Positions 28,906 to 37,658 of a stretch of 64,000 nucleotides of DNA are shown one piece after another (position 1 is the stretch's first letter; each line of letters opens with the position of its first letter). Source of the stretch: Syntrophales bacterium (GTDB taxonomy: Bacteria; Desulfobacterota; Syntrophia; Syntrophales; UBA4778); contig JAQTPK010000009.1 of NCBI GenBank assembly GCA_028712885.1, forward strand, positions 1-64,000, given 5' to 3'. The notes under the pieces were generated by a model. The model was not told where the DNA came from, did no database searches, and saw only the letters and a program-made list of their open reading frames with translations. The position numbers and the translations under genes are program-made.

Positions 28906-30237
28906 ATGAACTACGTTCCCCACACCGCCGAAGATCGGAAACATATGATGGAGACGATCGGGATCGGCTCCCTGGAAGAACTCTTTAAGGACATTCCGAA
29001 GAAATTCCGGCTTAAAAGGGCCCTGAAGCTCCCGCCGCCGCTGTCCGAGCAGGAAACCCTGAACCTGATGCAGGAACTGGCGTCAAAAAACCGGATCCCC
29101 GCGGCGACGCTGCGCGGCGCCGGCGCCTATCACCATTTTATTCCCGCCGTCGTAGGACATGTGATTTCCCGGTCGGAATTTTACACCGCCTACACGCCTT
29201 ATCAGGCTGAAATAAGCCAGGGCATACTTCAGGCTATTTATGAATACCAGAGCATGGTCGCCGGCCTGACGGGGATGCAGGTCGCGAATGCCTCCATGTA
29301 CGACGGGGCCTCGGCGCTGGCGGAGGCGGCGGTCCTTGCCGCAAAGACGCTGGGAAAGAGCCGGATCGTCATGGTCCGCTCCGTCCACCCCGAGTACAGG
29401 CAGGTCGTCCGAACCTATTCCTGGGCGAACGGTTATGAAGTTGTAGAGACGCCCTTTACCGGGAGCGGCGGGCTTGACCGCGGCGCCCTGCTCGATTCCG
29501 TTGACGACAAAACGGCTGCGGTCCTGGTCCAGAGCCCTAACTTTTTCGGGGTGATCGAGGACCTTGCGGCCGTCGAACGGGACGTGCACGCCAAAGGGGC
29601 CTGGCTTGTGGCGGGTTTCACGGAGGCGGTGTCGCTCGGGCTGCTTAAGCCCGGGGGCGAAGCAGGAGCGGATATCGTCGCCGGAGAGGGGCAGAGTTTC
29701 GGAAATCCCCTGAATTTCGGCGGCCCCTACCTGGGCATCTTCGCCGCGACGGGAAAGCTTCTGCGGAAGATCCCCGGGAGGCTGGCGGGGGCGACGGTGG
29801 ACCGCGAAGGGAGGCGCGGGTTCGTGCTGACGCTTCAGACCCGGGAACAGCACATCCGGAGGGAAAAAGCGACTTCCAATATCTGTTCGAACGAGGCGCT
29901 CTGCGCATTGGCGGCCGGAGTTTATCTGGCGAGCATCGGAAAGAATCTTCGCAAACTGGCCTGGCTCAACGTCCAGAAGGCTCAGTATCTCAGGAAAAAA
30001 CTCTCCGGACTTCCGGGCTGGGGCCCGGCATTCAGCGGTCCGGTTTTCAACGAATTCGCCGTCCGGTGCCCCGATCCGGCGGCGGCAAACGCGAGGCTCG
30101 AAAGGCACGGGATAGTCGGCGGATACGAAGCGGGCCGCCATTACCCGGAACTGTCCGACGTGCTCATTTTCTGCGCGACGGAAATGGTTTCGAAAGAGCG
30201 GATGGACCGCGCAGCCGGGATACTCGGCAAAGGTTGA
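28906..30237 (+). CDS. gcvPA: Glycine dehydrogenase (decarboxylating) subunit 1
   Basis: N-terminal half of the P protein in its split form; with GcvPB it decarboxylates glycine on PLP. Recognised by MNYVPHTAEDRKHMMETIGIGSLEELFKDIP, GAGAYHHFIPAVVGHVISRSEFYTAYTPYQAEISQGILQ and FGGPYLGIFAA. ATG 28906 with GAGAGG 7 bases upstream, giving about 443 residues; ATG 28900 is possible. The track start 28798 lies inside gcvH. Eleven bases after gcvH. Confidence 0.96.
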   Translation: MNYVPHTAEDRKHMMETIGIGSLEELFKDIPKKFRLKRALKLPPPLSEQETLNLMQELASKNRIPAATLRGAGAYHHFIPAVVGHVISRSEFYTAYTPYQAEISQGILQAIYEYQSMVAGLTGMQVANASMYDGASALAEAAVLAAKTLGKSRIVMVRSVHPEYRQVVRTYSWANGYEVVETPFTGSGGLDRGALLDSVDDKTAAVLVQSPNFFGVIEDLAAVERDVHAKGAWLVAGFTEAVSLGLLKPGGEAGADIVAGEGQSFGNPLNFGGPYLGIFAATGKLLRKIPGRLAGATVDREGRRGFVLTLQTREQHIRREKATSNICSNEALCALAAGVYLASIGKNLRKLAWLNVQKAQYLRKKLSGLPGWGPAFSGPVFNEFAVRCPDPAAANARLERHGIVGGYEAGRHYPELSDVLIFCATEMVSKERMDRAAGILGKG

Positions 30238-30280
30238 AGGGACCGCAAGAGAGGCGGCCTAATCAGAAAAAGAGGACATT

Positions 30281-31741
30281 ATGGAACTTATTTTTGAGAA
30301 GAGCAGGCCCGGCCGCTCGGGGGCGGGCATTCCGGAAAGCGACGTTCCCGCTGTCCCGGTCGAGCAGTGCATCGATCCGAAGCTGCTGCGGGAGGATGTG
30401 GATCTGCCGGAGGTCGCGGAAATCGATCTTGTCCGGCATTACACCGCGCTGTCGCGGAGAAATTTCGGGGTCGACGCAGGCTTCTACCCGCTCGGCTCCT
30501 GCACGATGAAGTACAATCCCAAGGTCAATGAAGACGCGGCGCGCCTTCCCGGATTCACCGCCCTGCACCCGTACGCGCCCGAGTCTTTCTCGCAGGGGAG
30601 CATGCGCCTCATGTACGAGTTGAGAAGGCATCTCAGCGAGATATTCGGCATGGGCGATTTTGCCCTTCAGCCCGCGGCCGGAGCCCACGGAGAGCTTACC
30701 GGCGTCATGGTGATCAAGAGGCATTTCGAGAAAAAGAGGGAGAGGCGGACGAAAATCCTGATTCCCGACGCCGCCCACGGCACCAATCCGGCATCCGGCG
30801 CTCTGTGCGGATTCGAGACGGTCACCGTCCGGACCAGCGCGGACGGAGGCGTGGACATAGGGCATCTGTGCGAGCTCATGACGGAGGAAACAGCCGGGCT
30901 TATGCTCACGAACCCGAACACGCTTGGCCTCTTCGAGCGGAATATTGAGAAGGTTGCCTCCGTCCTGCATGGAAAAGGCGGCCTTCTTTACTGCGACGGG
31001 GCGAATGCAAACGCGTTCCTCGGGATCACCCGTCCCGGGAGCCTGGGATTCGATCTGATCCAGCTGAATCTTCACAAGACTTTTTCGACTCCCCACGGCT
31101 GCGGCGGACCCGGGAGCGGCCCCCTCGGGGTGGCCCGGGAGCTTGTTCCTTATCTTCCCGTACCGCGCGTGGTGAAAGAAAGGACGCGGTACCGGTGGGA
31201 ATACGATGCTCCCGACAGCGTCGGCAGGGTCCGTTCTTTTTACGGGAATTTCAACGTGATGGTTAAAGCCCTTGCCTATATCCGTTCGCTCGGGCCCGAA
31301 GGTCTGCGCTGGACGAGCGAAGCGGCGGTCCTCAATGCAAATTACGTGAAAGCGAAGCTGGCGCCGTGGTACGACCTCCCATACAACCGCACCTGCATGC
31401 ATGAGTGCGTCTTCTCGGGGACGCGACAGGTGAGGGAAAGCGGAGTACATACATCGGATATCGCAAAGAGACTGCTCGATTACGGCTATCATCCTCCTAC
31501 TATTTATTTCCCGCTGATCGTACCCGAAGCGATCATGATCGAACCGAATGAAACGGAAAGCAGGGAAACGCTCGACGCCTTCTGCGAGGCCATGATCTCG
31601 ATAGCCAGGGAAGCGAAAGAAGAGCCGGAGCGGGTGAAATCAGCGCCCCTGACTACGCCGGTGAGGCGGATGGACGAGGTAAAGGCGGCGAGGGAGCCGG
31701 ACGTGCGCTGGAATCCGGCCGGGAGAGGAGGCAGGCGGTAA
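30281..31741 (+). CDS. gcvPB: Glycine dehydrogenase (decarboxylating) subunit 2
   Basis: C-terminal, PLP-binding half of the P protein. [19 protein letters not shown] and [12 protein letters not shown] are typical; the PLP lysine is in [23 protein letters not shown]. 486 residues, normal for the split form. Overlaps the next gene's ATG by one base, so the acetolactate decarboxylase is translated from the same RNA. Confidence 0.97.
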   Translation: MELIFEKSRPGRSGAGIPESDVPAVPVEQCIDPKLLREDVDLPEVAEIDLVRHYTALSRRNFGVDAGFYPLGSCTMKYNPKVNEDAARLPGFTALHPYAPESFSQGSMRLMYELRRHLSEIFGMGDFALQPAAGAHGELTGVMVIKRHFEKKRERRTKILIPDAAHGTNPASGALCGFETVTVRTSADGGVDIGHLCELMTEETAGLMLTNPNTLGLFERNIEKVASVLHGKGGLLYCDGANANAFLGITRPGSLGFDLIQLNLHKTFSTPHGCGGPGSGPLGVARELVPYLPVPRVVKERTRYRWEYDAPDSVGRVRSFYGNFNVMVKALAYIRSLGPEGLRWTSEAAVLNANYVKAKLAPWYDLPYNRTCMHECVFSGTRQVRESGVHTSDIAKRLLDYGYHPPTIYFPLIVPEAIMIEPNETESRETLDAFCEAMISIAREAKEEPERVKSAPLTTPVRRMDEVKAAREPDVRWNPAGRGGRR

Positions 31742-32571
31742 TGGGAAGCAGTTTAGTGAAATTTCACGCAGGTCTGAGGGCGGCAGCGGCTCTGTTCATC
31801 GTAATCATGCTGACGGCCGGTTGTTCGCCCCCCCGCGGTTCGATGTGCCAGGTATCGACGTTGGGAGCACTGATGGAAGGAGTCTATGACGGCGAATGGA
31901 CCGTCCGGGATCTTAAGAAGAAAGGCGATTTCGGCCTGGGTACGTTCGACGCCCTCGACGGAGAGATGATCGTGCTGGCCGGCGCCGTTTACCAGGCCGG
32001 GGCCGATGGATCCGTTCGCCCGGCAAAGGACGACATGCGCACCCCTTTTGCAGTTGTGACCTCCTTTAAACCCGGCAAGATCCTGCGGCTGGAGGAACAG
32101 CCGGACATGGAGGGACTGCAGGCCGTGCTCGACAAGGCGATGCGGTCGCAGAACCTGCCCTACGCCGTAAAAATCGAGGGGGTGTTCACCCGCGTGCACG
32201 CGAGGAGCGTTCCGGCGCAGAAGAAGCCTTACCCCCGCCTGGCCGAGGTTACGGGAAATCAGCCTGAATTCGAGTATCGCGCCGTCCGGGGAACTATGGT
32301 CGGCTTCCGTCTTCCCCGGTCCATGGAAGGAATAAATCTCGCCGGTTACCATTTTCATTTTCTGACGGACGACCGGAAATCCGGCGGGCACGTACTGGAC
32401 TGCGCGCTGGCCGGAGGGCAGGCGGAAATCGCCGAATTGCACCGCCTTGATCTCAATCTGCCCCGCAGCGGGGCATTCCTGGAAGCCGCTTCCGCAGGCG
32501 CAAATCAGGCCGAGGCGAAGAGAGTGGAAAGCGCGGCCGGGAAGCATATCACTCCGGACGGGAAGAAATGA
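31741..32571 (+). CDS. Exported alpha-acetolactate decarboxylase, lipoprotein
   Basis: Converts 2-acetolactate to acetoin. Family blocks: LMEGVYDGEWTVRDLKKKGDFGLGTFDALDGEMIVL, RTPFAVVTSF, and the zinc-site histidines in NLAGYHFHFLTDDRKSGGHVLDC (HxH plus a later His). Unlike cytoplasmic BudA it has an N-terminal helix ending in a lipobox, ALFIVIMLTAGCSPPRG, so it should be a periplasmic or membrane-anchored lipoprotein. About 276 residues against roughly 240-260 for cytosolic forms. It sits between gcvPB (TAATG junction) and lipA (ATGA overlap), an unexpected position. Acetolactate itself is made by IlvB/N at the other end of the window. Confidence 0.9.
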   Translation: MGSSLVKFHAGLRAAAALFIVIMLTAGCSPPRGSMCQVSTLGALMEGVYDGEWTVRDLKKKGDFGLGTFDALDGEMIVLAGAVYQAGADGSVRPAKDDMRTPFAVVTSFKPGKILRLEEQPDMEGLQAVLDKAMRSQNLPYAVKIEGVFTRVHARSVPAQKKPYPRLAEVTGNQPEFEYRAVRGTMVGFRLPRSMEGINLAGYHFHFLTDDRKSGGHVLDCALAGGQAEIAELHRLDLNLPRSGAFLEAASAGANQAEAKRVESAAGKHITPDGKK

Positions 32572-33422
32572 ATCCCGCTCCGCCGCGCAAGCCCGGCTGG
32601 CTGAAAGTCAGAATCCCGCACACCGACGGGTTCGCCCGTGTGAACCGCGTCGTCTCCAGCCATGGCCTGCATACGGTATGCAGGGAGGCCCGCTGCCCGA
32701 ACATCTCGGAATGCTTCGATTCCGGAACCGCTACGTTTCTTGTCCTCGGGGACGTGTGCACCCGGAATTGCCTTTACTGCAACGTGCGCCACGGGACCCC
32801 GGCGGAAATTGATGGAAGCGAGCCGGAGCGGGTGGCGGAAGCCGTTGCGGAGCTCGGCCTCGATTATGTCGTCATCACTTCCGTAACCCGCGACGATCTG
32901 CCGGACGGGGGAGCGGATATATTCGCCGGATGCATCAGGAGCATCCGGCGGACCAGCCCGGACTGCCGGGTTGAGGCCCTCGTCCCGGATTTCGGCGGAA
33001 ACGGTGAAGCGCTCGACCGCGTTCTCGACGCGGGTCCCTGCCTCCTCAACCACAACATGGAAGTTGTCAAGCCGCTCTTTCCGGCGCTGCGGCCTCAGGG
33101 AAATTACGATGCTTCGCTCGAAGTTCTCCGGCATGCTTCTGCCGCGGGGGTCTGGAGCAAGTCGGGACTGATGATCGGCTTCGGGGAGCGAAGGGAAGAT
33201 ATTATCGCGCTCGCAGCCGACCTGAGGGAGACCGGCTGCCGTTCGCTGACTATCGGCCAGTACCTTCAGCCGTCGCGCGGGCATTTGCCCGTCCGAAAAT
33301 ATTATACCCCGTCCGAATTTCTCGAACTGGAGCAAATCGCCCGGGACATGGGATTCAGCCGCATCGAATCAGGACCGCTGGTCAGAAGCTCGTACCGTGC
33401 GGCCAGATCCGGCTGTACATAA
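32568..33422 (+). CDS. lipA: Lipoyl synthase
   Basis: Radical SAM enzyme that inserts two sulfurs into the octanoyl chain on GcvH or dehydrogenase E2 proteins. Auxiliary cluster motif CREARCPNISECF (CxxxxCxxxxxC) precedes the radical SAM motif CTRNCLYCNV. Further blocks: TSVTRDDLPDGGADIF, LNHNMEVVKPLF, TIGQYLQPSRGHLPV and PLVRSSYRA. 284 residues. Overlaps the previous stop by 4 bases. No lipB is seen in the window. Confidence 0.97.
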   Translation: MNPAPPRKPGWLKVRIPHTDGFARVNRVVSSHGLHTVCREARCPNISECFDSGTATFLVLGDVCTRNCLYCNVRHGTPAEIDGSEPERVAEAVAELGLDYVVITSVTRDDLPDGGADIFAGCIRSIRRTSPDCRVEALVPDFGGNGEALDRVLDAGPCLLNHNMEVVKPLFPALRPQGNYDASLEVLRHASAAGVWSKSGLMIGFGERREDIIALAADLRETGCRSLTIGQYLQPSRGHLPVRKYYTPSEFLELEQIARDMGFSRIESGPLVRSSYRAARSGCT

Positions 33423-33423
33423 T

Positions 33424-33530
33424 CAGTTCACAGTTCTCAGTTCCCGGTTCAGTCGGCAGCTGAAGTTTAAGGGACACCATTATTTTTATAAAGGTCTTTT
33501 CGGAACTGTGAACCGTGAACTGTGAACTTT
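33424..33530. repeat. Inverted word repeat between lipA and the BASS transporter
   Basis: Left AGTTCACAGTTCTCAGTTCCCGGTTCAG, right GGAACTGTGAACCGTGAACTGTGAACTT: the same words in reverse complement, about 50 bases apart. It runs up to 5 bases before the next ATG, leaving no room for a ribosome site outside the repeat. Confidence 0.75.
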
Positions 33531-33534
33531 ATTT

Positions 33535-34443
33535 ATGCGCCGACAGGATTGGGTCCTCCTTTTCATAGTTTTCGCCTCGCTCGCGTTCGGGGTGCTGTTC
33601 CCCGGCCTCTGCGCACCTTTTCAGGGGCTTCCCACCTACGCCCTGATGGCCCTTTTTTTCCTGAGCTATCTCCCCATCCGTATGGGGGATATTATCCGGG
33701 AAATCCGCTCCGCTCCGGCGGTCATCCTGATTTTCACGGTAATGAAGCTGATCGTGCTTCCGCCGCTCGTCTTTCTGATGTTCCAGGCGTTCTGTCCTGC
33801 TTATGCCCCCGCGGCTCTTCTCCTTTCCGGCATATCCACGGGAGTTGTCGCTCCCTTCATGGCCAATCTCGTCGGAGCAAACGCCGTACTGGTCCTTGCC
33901 ATTGTCGTGACCACATCATTTTTCGTTCCCTTTACGCTTCCCGTTCTGATCCATGTATTCCTGTCCCGCACGGTGGAGCTGTCCTTGCCGGAAATGTTCC
34001 GCATCCTGCTGCTGATCGTATTCCTTCCGGTAATACTGGTCGAGCTCCTCCGAAAGGCCGCCCCGAAGCTGCTCGATATGATAGCGGCGAAGAGCTACCC
34101 GGCCTCGCTCACCCTCTTTGCCGTGATCAATCTGGGCATCTTTTCCCGGTATTCCGATTTTTTCTTCCAGGAACCGCGGACGATTTTTGGGGCCCTGGTC
34201 GTCGCGACGGCCCTGGCGGCTGTATACTTTTTGCTCGGTGTTTCCCTTTTCCGAAGCAGGGCGGTCGAAGACCGCCTGGCAGGAGCGGTGGTATTCGGCA
34301 ATATGAATAACGTTCTGGTTATCGTGTTTTCATCGCATTTTTTCGGACCGATCGAGCCCACGGTCGCCGCCATGTATATCGTCCCGTTTTTCGGCCTTAT
34401 CCTCCCGCTGCGCCTGTACGCCCGGCGCATGCGCGGGGGATAA
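33535..34443 (+). CDS. BASS-family (bile acid:Na+ symporter-like) transporter
   Basis: 302 residues made of about nine to ten hydrophobic helices with little else. ALLLSGISTGVVAPFMANLVGAN and AVVFGNMNNVLVIVFSSHFFGP resemble the two broken-helix motifs of the BASS fold. Substrate unknown; bacterial members move sodium with organic anions such as pantoate or pyruvate. It begins directly after a word repeat with no visible ribosome site, so translation may be weak or leaderless. Confidence 0.75.
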   Translation: MRRQDWVLLFIVFASLAFGVLFPGLCAPFQGLPTYALMALFFLSYLPIRMGDIIREIRSAPAVILIFTVMKLIVLPPLVFLMFQAFCPAYAPAALLLSGISTGVVAPFMANLVGANAVLVLAIVVTTSFFVPFTLPVLIHVFLSRTVELSLPEMFRILLLIVFLPVILVELLRKAAPKLLDMIAAKSYPASLTLFAVINLGIFSRYSDFFFQEPRTIFGALVVATALAAVYFLLGVSLFRSRAVEDRLAGAVVFGNMNNVLVIVFSSHFFGPIEPTVAAMYIVPFFGLILPLRLYARRMRGG

Positions 34444-34448
34444 AAGGC

Positions 34449-34481
34449 TTGACAGGTTTTCCCCTTTCATCACATTATAAT
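34449..34481 (+). promoter_or_regulatory. Probable promoter of the HtrA gene with palindromic -10
   Basis: TTGACA at 34449; candidate -10 elements are CATTAT (18-base spacer) or TATAAT (21-base spacer). The -10 lies in the palindrome ACATTATAATGT, which could also be an operator. About 105 bases before the start codon. Confidence 0.5.
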
Positions 34482-34587
34482 GTAAACGGTCCCGCATTAT
34501 CAGGGGTAAATCCCCTGCGGAATTCCGTTCGTTTTTCTTTCCGGACGTTCGCGTTAATCAGCAGAGAAAGCACTTCAGGAGGGGAAC

Positions 34588-36024
34588 ATGCGCCCTCACA
34601 TCTATCCTCGGGTATCGCGCAGCAGGTTTCAGGCAGCGGTGTTTTCTATAATGCTGTCATTCTTTGTTCCGGTCGCGCTCGTGGCTCCGGTTTTTTCCGA
34701 ACAGCCCGATCTGCGTACTTCGATCATCAAGGTGGCGAAAGAGAACATCCCGGCGGTGGTCCATGTCGAAGTTACCCAGAAGACCGAAGTGTCCGGTCCC
34801 GCGACCCCGTTCGACACTGACCCGTTCTTCCGGCGTTTTTTCGGAGGGCCGCGGCTGCCGAAAAAATTCCGGAGGGAAATGGTCGGTCTGGGCAGCGGAG
34901 TGATCCTTGACGGGAAGGGGAACATCCTCACCAACAGCCACGTCGTGTCGGGGGCCTCGAAAATCCAGGTCCTCCTGAGCAGCGGTGAAAGCTATGCCGC
35001 CAGGCTGATCGGGACGGACCCCAAGACGGATCTGGCTGTCATTCGGATCACGGCCAAAGGATCGCTCCCCTATGTGCGCTTCGGGGATTCGGACAAGGTC
35101 GAGGTAGGCGAATGGGTGGTTGCGATCGGGCATCCCCGCGGGCTGGACCAGACGGTCACGCAGGGAATCATCAGCGCGAAAAACCGGAGGGGAATAGCCG
35201 ACCCGTCCGGATATCAGGACTTCCTTCAGACTGATGCCGCCATCAATCCCGGAAACAGCGGCGGGCCGCTGCTGAATCTGAGGGGGGAAGTCATCGGGGT
35301 CAATTCGGCGATTGCCTCGGCCTCCGGAGGCTTCGAGGGAATCGGATTCGCCATTCCCAGCAACATGGTTCGCAACATTGTAAATGCGCTGATTACAAAA
35401 GGAAAGGTGGAAAGGGGCTGGCTCGGCGTAAGCGTGCAGGACCTCACACCCGACCTTGCGCGCTCCTTCGGACTGGAGAAAGCGAGAGGAGCCCTGATCG
35501 CGGAAGTGGTTAAGGGAAGTCCGGCGGAAAAGGCGGGGCTCAAGGAGGGTGATGTCGTCCTCTCCTACAGAGGGAAAGACGTAATGGACGCGAGCTTTCT
35601 CCGAAACGAAGTCGCGGTCACACGGATCGGAAGCGATGCCGAAATCGTCGTCTGGAGAAACGGCCGGAAGACGGAATTGGCGGCAAAGATCGGCAGCCTC
35701 GAAACGGCGGCCAAGACCCTTGTCGCCTCAGTGAAGGAGAGGCTTGGCGCGGAATTCAGGCCCGCCACGCTGAAGGAGTCCGAAAAGTACGGCCTGGAGG
35801 CCGGCGAAGGAGTCGTGATTGAAAGTTTGTCGCAGAAAAGCCCGCTCAGGGCCGCGGGGATCGAGCCCCGCGACCTTATTCTCGGAATCAACGGACAGAT
35901 AATCGACAGTATGGAAAACTTTGTGAATCTCGTTATGCAGCTTCCACCGAGTCAGAAAGCGCTTTTCCTGGTGCTGGACCACCGGACCGGCAATACGGGA
36001 ACAGTGGGGGTAGCCGTAAGATAA
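34588..36024 (+). CDS. degP: DegP/HtrA-type periplasmic serine protease
   Basis: Do-family protease and chaperone for misfolded envelope proteins. Signal peptide (AAVFSIMLSFFVPVALVAPVFS), then a trypsin-like domain with the triad His in TNSHVV, Asp in PKTDLAVI and Ser in NPGNSGGPLL. Two PDZ domains follow (GWLGVSVQDLTPDLARSFGL ... SPAEKAGLKEGDVVLSY, and GEGVVIESLSQKSPLRAAGIEPRDLILGI). 478 residues, usual length. AGGAGGGGAAC precedes ATG. Confidence 0.95.
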   Translation: MRPHIYPRVSRSRFQAAVFSIMLSFFVPVALVAPVFSEQPDLRTSIIKVAKENIPAVVHVEVTQKTEVSGPATPFDTDPFFRRFFGGPRLPKKFRREMVGLGSGVILDGKGNILTNSHVVSGASKIQVLLSSGESYAARLIGTDPKTDLAVIRITAKGSLPYVRFGDSDKVEVGEWVVAIGHPRGLDQTVTQGIISAKNRRGIADPSGYQDFLQTDAAINPGNSGGPLLNLRGEVIGVNSAIASASGGFEGIGFAIPSNMVRNIVNALITKGKVERGWLGVSVQDLTPDLARSFGLEKARGALIAEVVKGSPAEKAGLKEGDVVLSYRGKDVMDASFLRNEVAVTRIGSDAEIVVWRNGRKTELAAKIGSLETAAKTLVASVKERLGAEFRPATLKESEKYGLEAGEGVVIESLSQKSPLRAAGIEPRDLILGINGQIIDSMENFVNLVMQLPPSQKALFLVLDHRTGNTGTVGVAVR

Positions 36025-36091
36025 AACCCCCGGAGCGGAAATAAGTACCGGCCGGCGGCGGGTCAAGAAACTAAAAACGGAGGGCTGGAAT

Positions 36092-36280
36092 ATGCTCAAC
36101 TGTCATGAGATGAAAACCGGGCAGATTTACGTCTGCGAAGAATGCGGAATCGAGCTGCAGGTAGTGAAGAGCTGCGAAGATCTCGGAAAAACGGAGGAAG
36201 AATGCCGATGCGCCGTTCCCGAGGATTCGGCGTGCGTTTTTTCATGCTGCGGAGAGGAGTTGCGGCTGAAAAAGCAGTGA
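36092..36280 (+). CDS. Small cysteine-rich protein
   Basis: 62 residues with eight to nine cysteines in pairs (YVCEECGIELQ, CEDLGKTEEECRC, CVFSCCGEEL). Spacing suggests a zinc- or iron-binding knuckle; the CEECG ... CCGEEL frame resembles the N-terminal desulforedoxin-like domain, but I cannot assign it. GGAGG lies 9 bases before ATG 36092. Between htrA and the phosphohexomutase, 7 bases before the latter. Confidence 0.7.
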   Translation: MLNCHEMKTGQIYVCEECGIELQVVKSCEDLGKTEEECRCAVPEDSACVFSCCGEELRLKKQ

Positions 36281-36287
36281 CACGTTC

Positions 36288-37652
36288 ATGGGAATTTTCA
36301 AGGCTTACGACATACGGGGACGCTATCCCGACGAACTGGATGAAGAGAAGGCGTTCAGGATCGGCTTCTCTTTTGTCCGGTTCCTGCGCGCGGAGAAAAT
36401 CGTGGTGGGCAGAGATATGCGTCTTTCCTCCCCGGCGCTGAGCCGGGCGCTGACGGACGGAGCCAGGACCGCAGGCGCGCAGGTAACCGATATTGGAATG
36501 GTCACGTCTCCCCTGCTGTACTATGCGGTCATCGAGACGGGATCCCCGGGAGGCGCGATGGTGACCGCGTCCCATCTCCCCGGAGATATGAACGGTTTCA
36601 AACTCTGCAGAGAGCTGGCCATACCCCTCAGCCGGGACCACGGGCTGGCCGAAATCGAGGAGATGGCCGGAGGAGCGGCCGTGAATACGGGGCGCGCCGC
36701 CGCCAGGGGGGGATACAAAACCGCGGATCTGCTCGAATCCTATATTGATCGTCTCAGCGGATTCGTCCGGAAGCCTGCCCCGCTCCGCATGGTCATTGAT
36801 TCCGGAAACGGGACGGCGGGGCCCGAAATCAGCCGCCTGCTGGAGAGATTTCCCGTCTGGCAGGCGGTCTGCATGCATATGGAGCCGGACGGGAGCTTCC
36901 CCCACCACGTCGCCAATCCCCTTTTGCCCGAGAATACGAGGGATCTGAGCGAGAAGGTTCGCGCGGAACGCGCCGATATCGGAATCGCCTTCGACGGCGA
37001 TGCCGACCGGTGCGGATTCATCGATGAAACAGGACGGAAAGTAAACGAGGACCTGGTTACCGCCCTGATCGCCGAAGTGTACCTGGCGCGCGAGCCCGGC
37101 GCCAAAATCATCTACGACCTCCGCTCCAGCCGCGCGGTGGCCGAAGCCATCGTTAAAATGGGGGGAAAGCCGGTCCGCACGCGGGTGGGACATTCGTTCA
37201 TCAAGGAGAAGATGCGGCAGGAGGGGGCGGTCTTTGCCGGAGAGCTTTCGGGGCATTATTACTACCGCGACACGGGCTATACGGATAACTCGCTGTTCAC
37301 CATGATTCAGATGCTCAATCTGCTTGCGACGGGAGGGCCTGCTCTTTCCGAACGCATGGAAGCCCTGCGCCGGTACAGCTCCACCGGGGAGATTAACCTG
37401 CGTTCCGGCCGGCAGGGGGACGTTTTTGCGGCGCTCGAGAAGGCGTACGGACGGTATGAGAGGGATTACCTGGACGGCCTGACCGTATCCGCAGGCCGGT
37501 GGTGGTTCAACCTGAGGGCGTCAAATACGGAACCGGTGGTCCGTCTCAATCTGGAAGCCTCCGACCCGGAACTGATGGAAGAGAAGAAAAGAGAGGTCAT
37601 CGGGCTGATCGTGCAAGCCGATCCCGATGCCGCGGCAGCAGACAGCGGCTGA
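36288..37652 (+). CDS. Phosphomannomutase/phosphoglucomutase
   Basis: Alpha-D-phosphohexomutase interconverting hexose-1- and hexose-6-phosphates for LPS and polysaccharide precursors. Starts IFKAYDIRGRYPDELDEE; the phosphoserine loop reads TASHLPGDMNGFK (most family members have TASHNPxxxNGxK); the metal loop is AFDGDADRCGFID; the sugar loop is GELSGHYYYRD; and the phosphate-binding end is WWFNLRASNTEPVVRL. 454 residues. The first three domains look complete. Six bases before pyk. Confidence 0.92.
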   Translation: MGIFKAYDIRGRYPDELDEEKAFRIGFSFVRFLRAEKIVVGRDMRLSSPALSRALTDGARTAGAQVTDIGMVTSPLLYYAVIETGSPGGAMVTASHLPGDMNGFKLCRELAIPLSRDHGLAEIEEMAGGAAVNTGRAAARGGYKTADLLESYIDRLSGFVRKPAPLRMVIDSGNGTAGPEISRLLERFPVWQAVCMHMEPDGSFPHHVANPLLPENTRDLSEKVRAERADIGIAFDGDADRCGFIDETGRKVNEDLVTALIAEVYLAREPGAKIIYDLRSSRAVAEAIVKMGGKPVRTRVGHSFIKEKMRQEGAVFAGELSGHYYYRDTGYTDNSLFTMIQMLNLLATGGPALSERMEALRRYSSTGEINLRSGRQGDVFAALEKAYGRYERDYLDGLTVSAGRWWFNLRASNTEPVVRLNLEASDPELMEEKKREVIGLIVQADPDAAAADSG

Positions 37653-37658
37653 ACGGCC

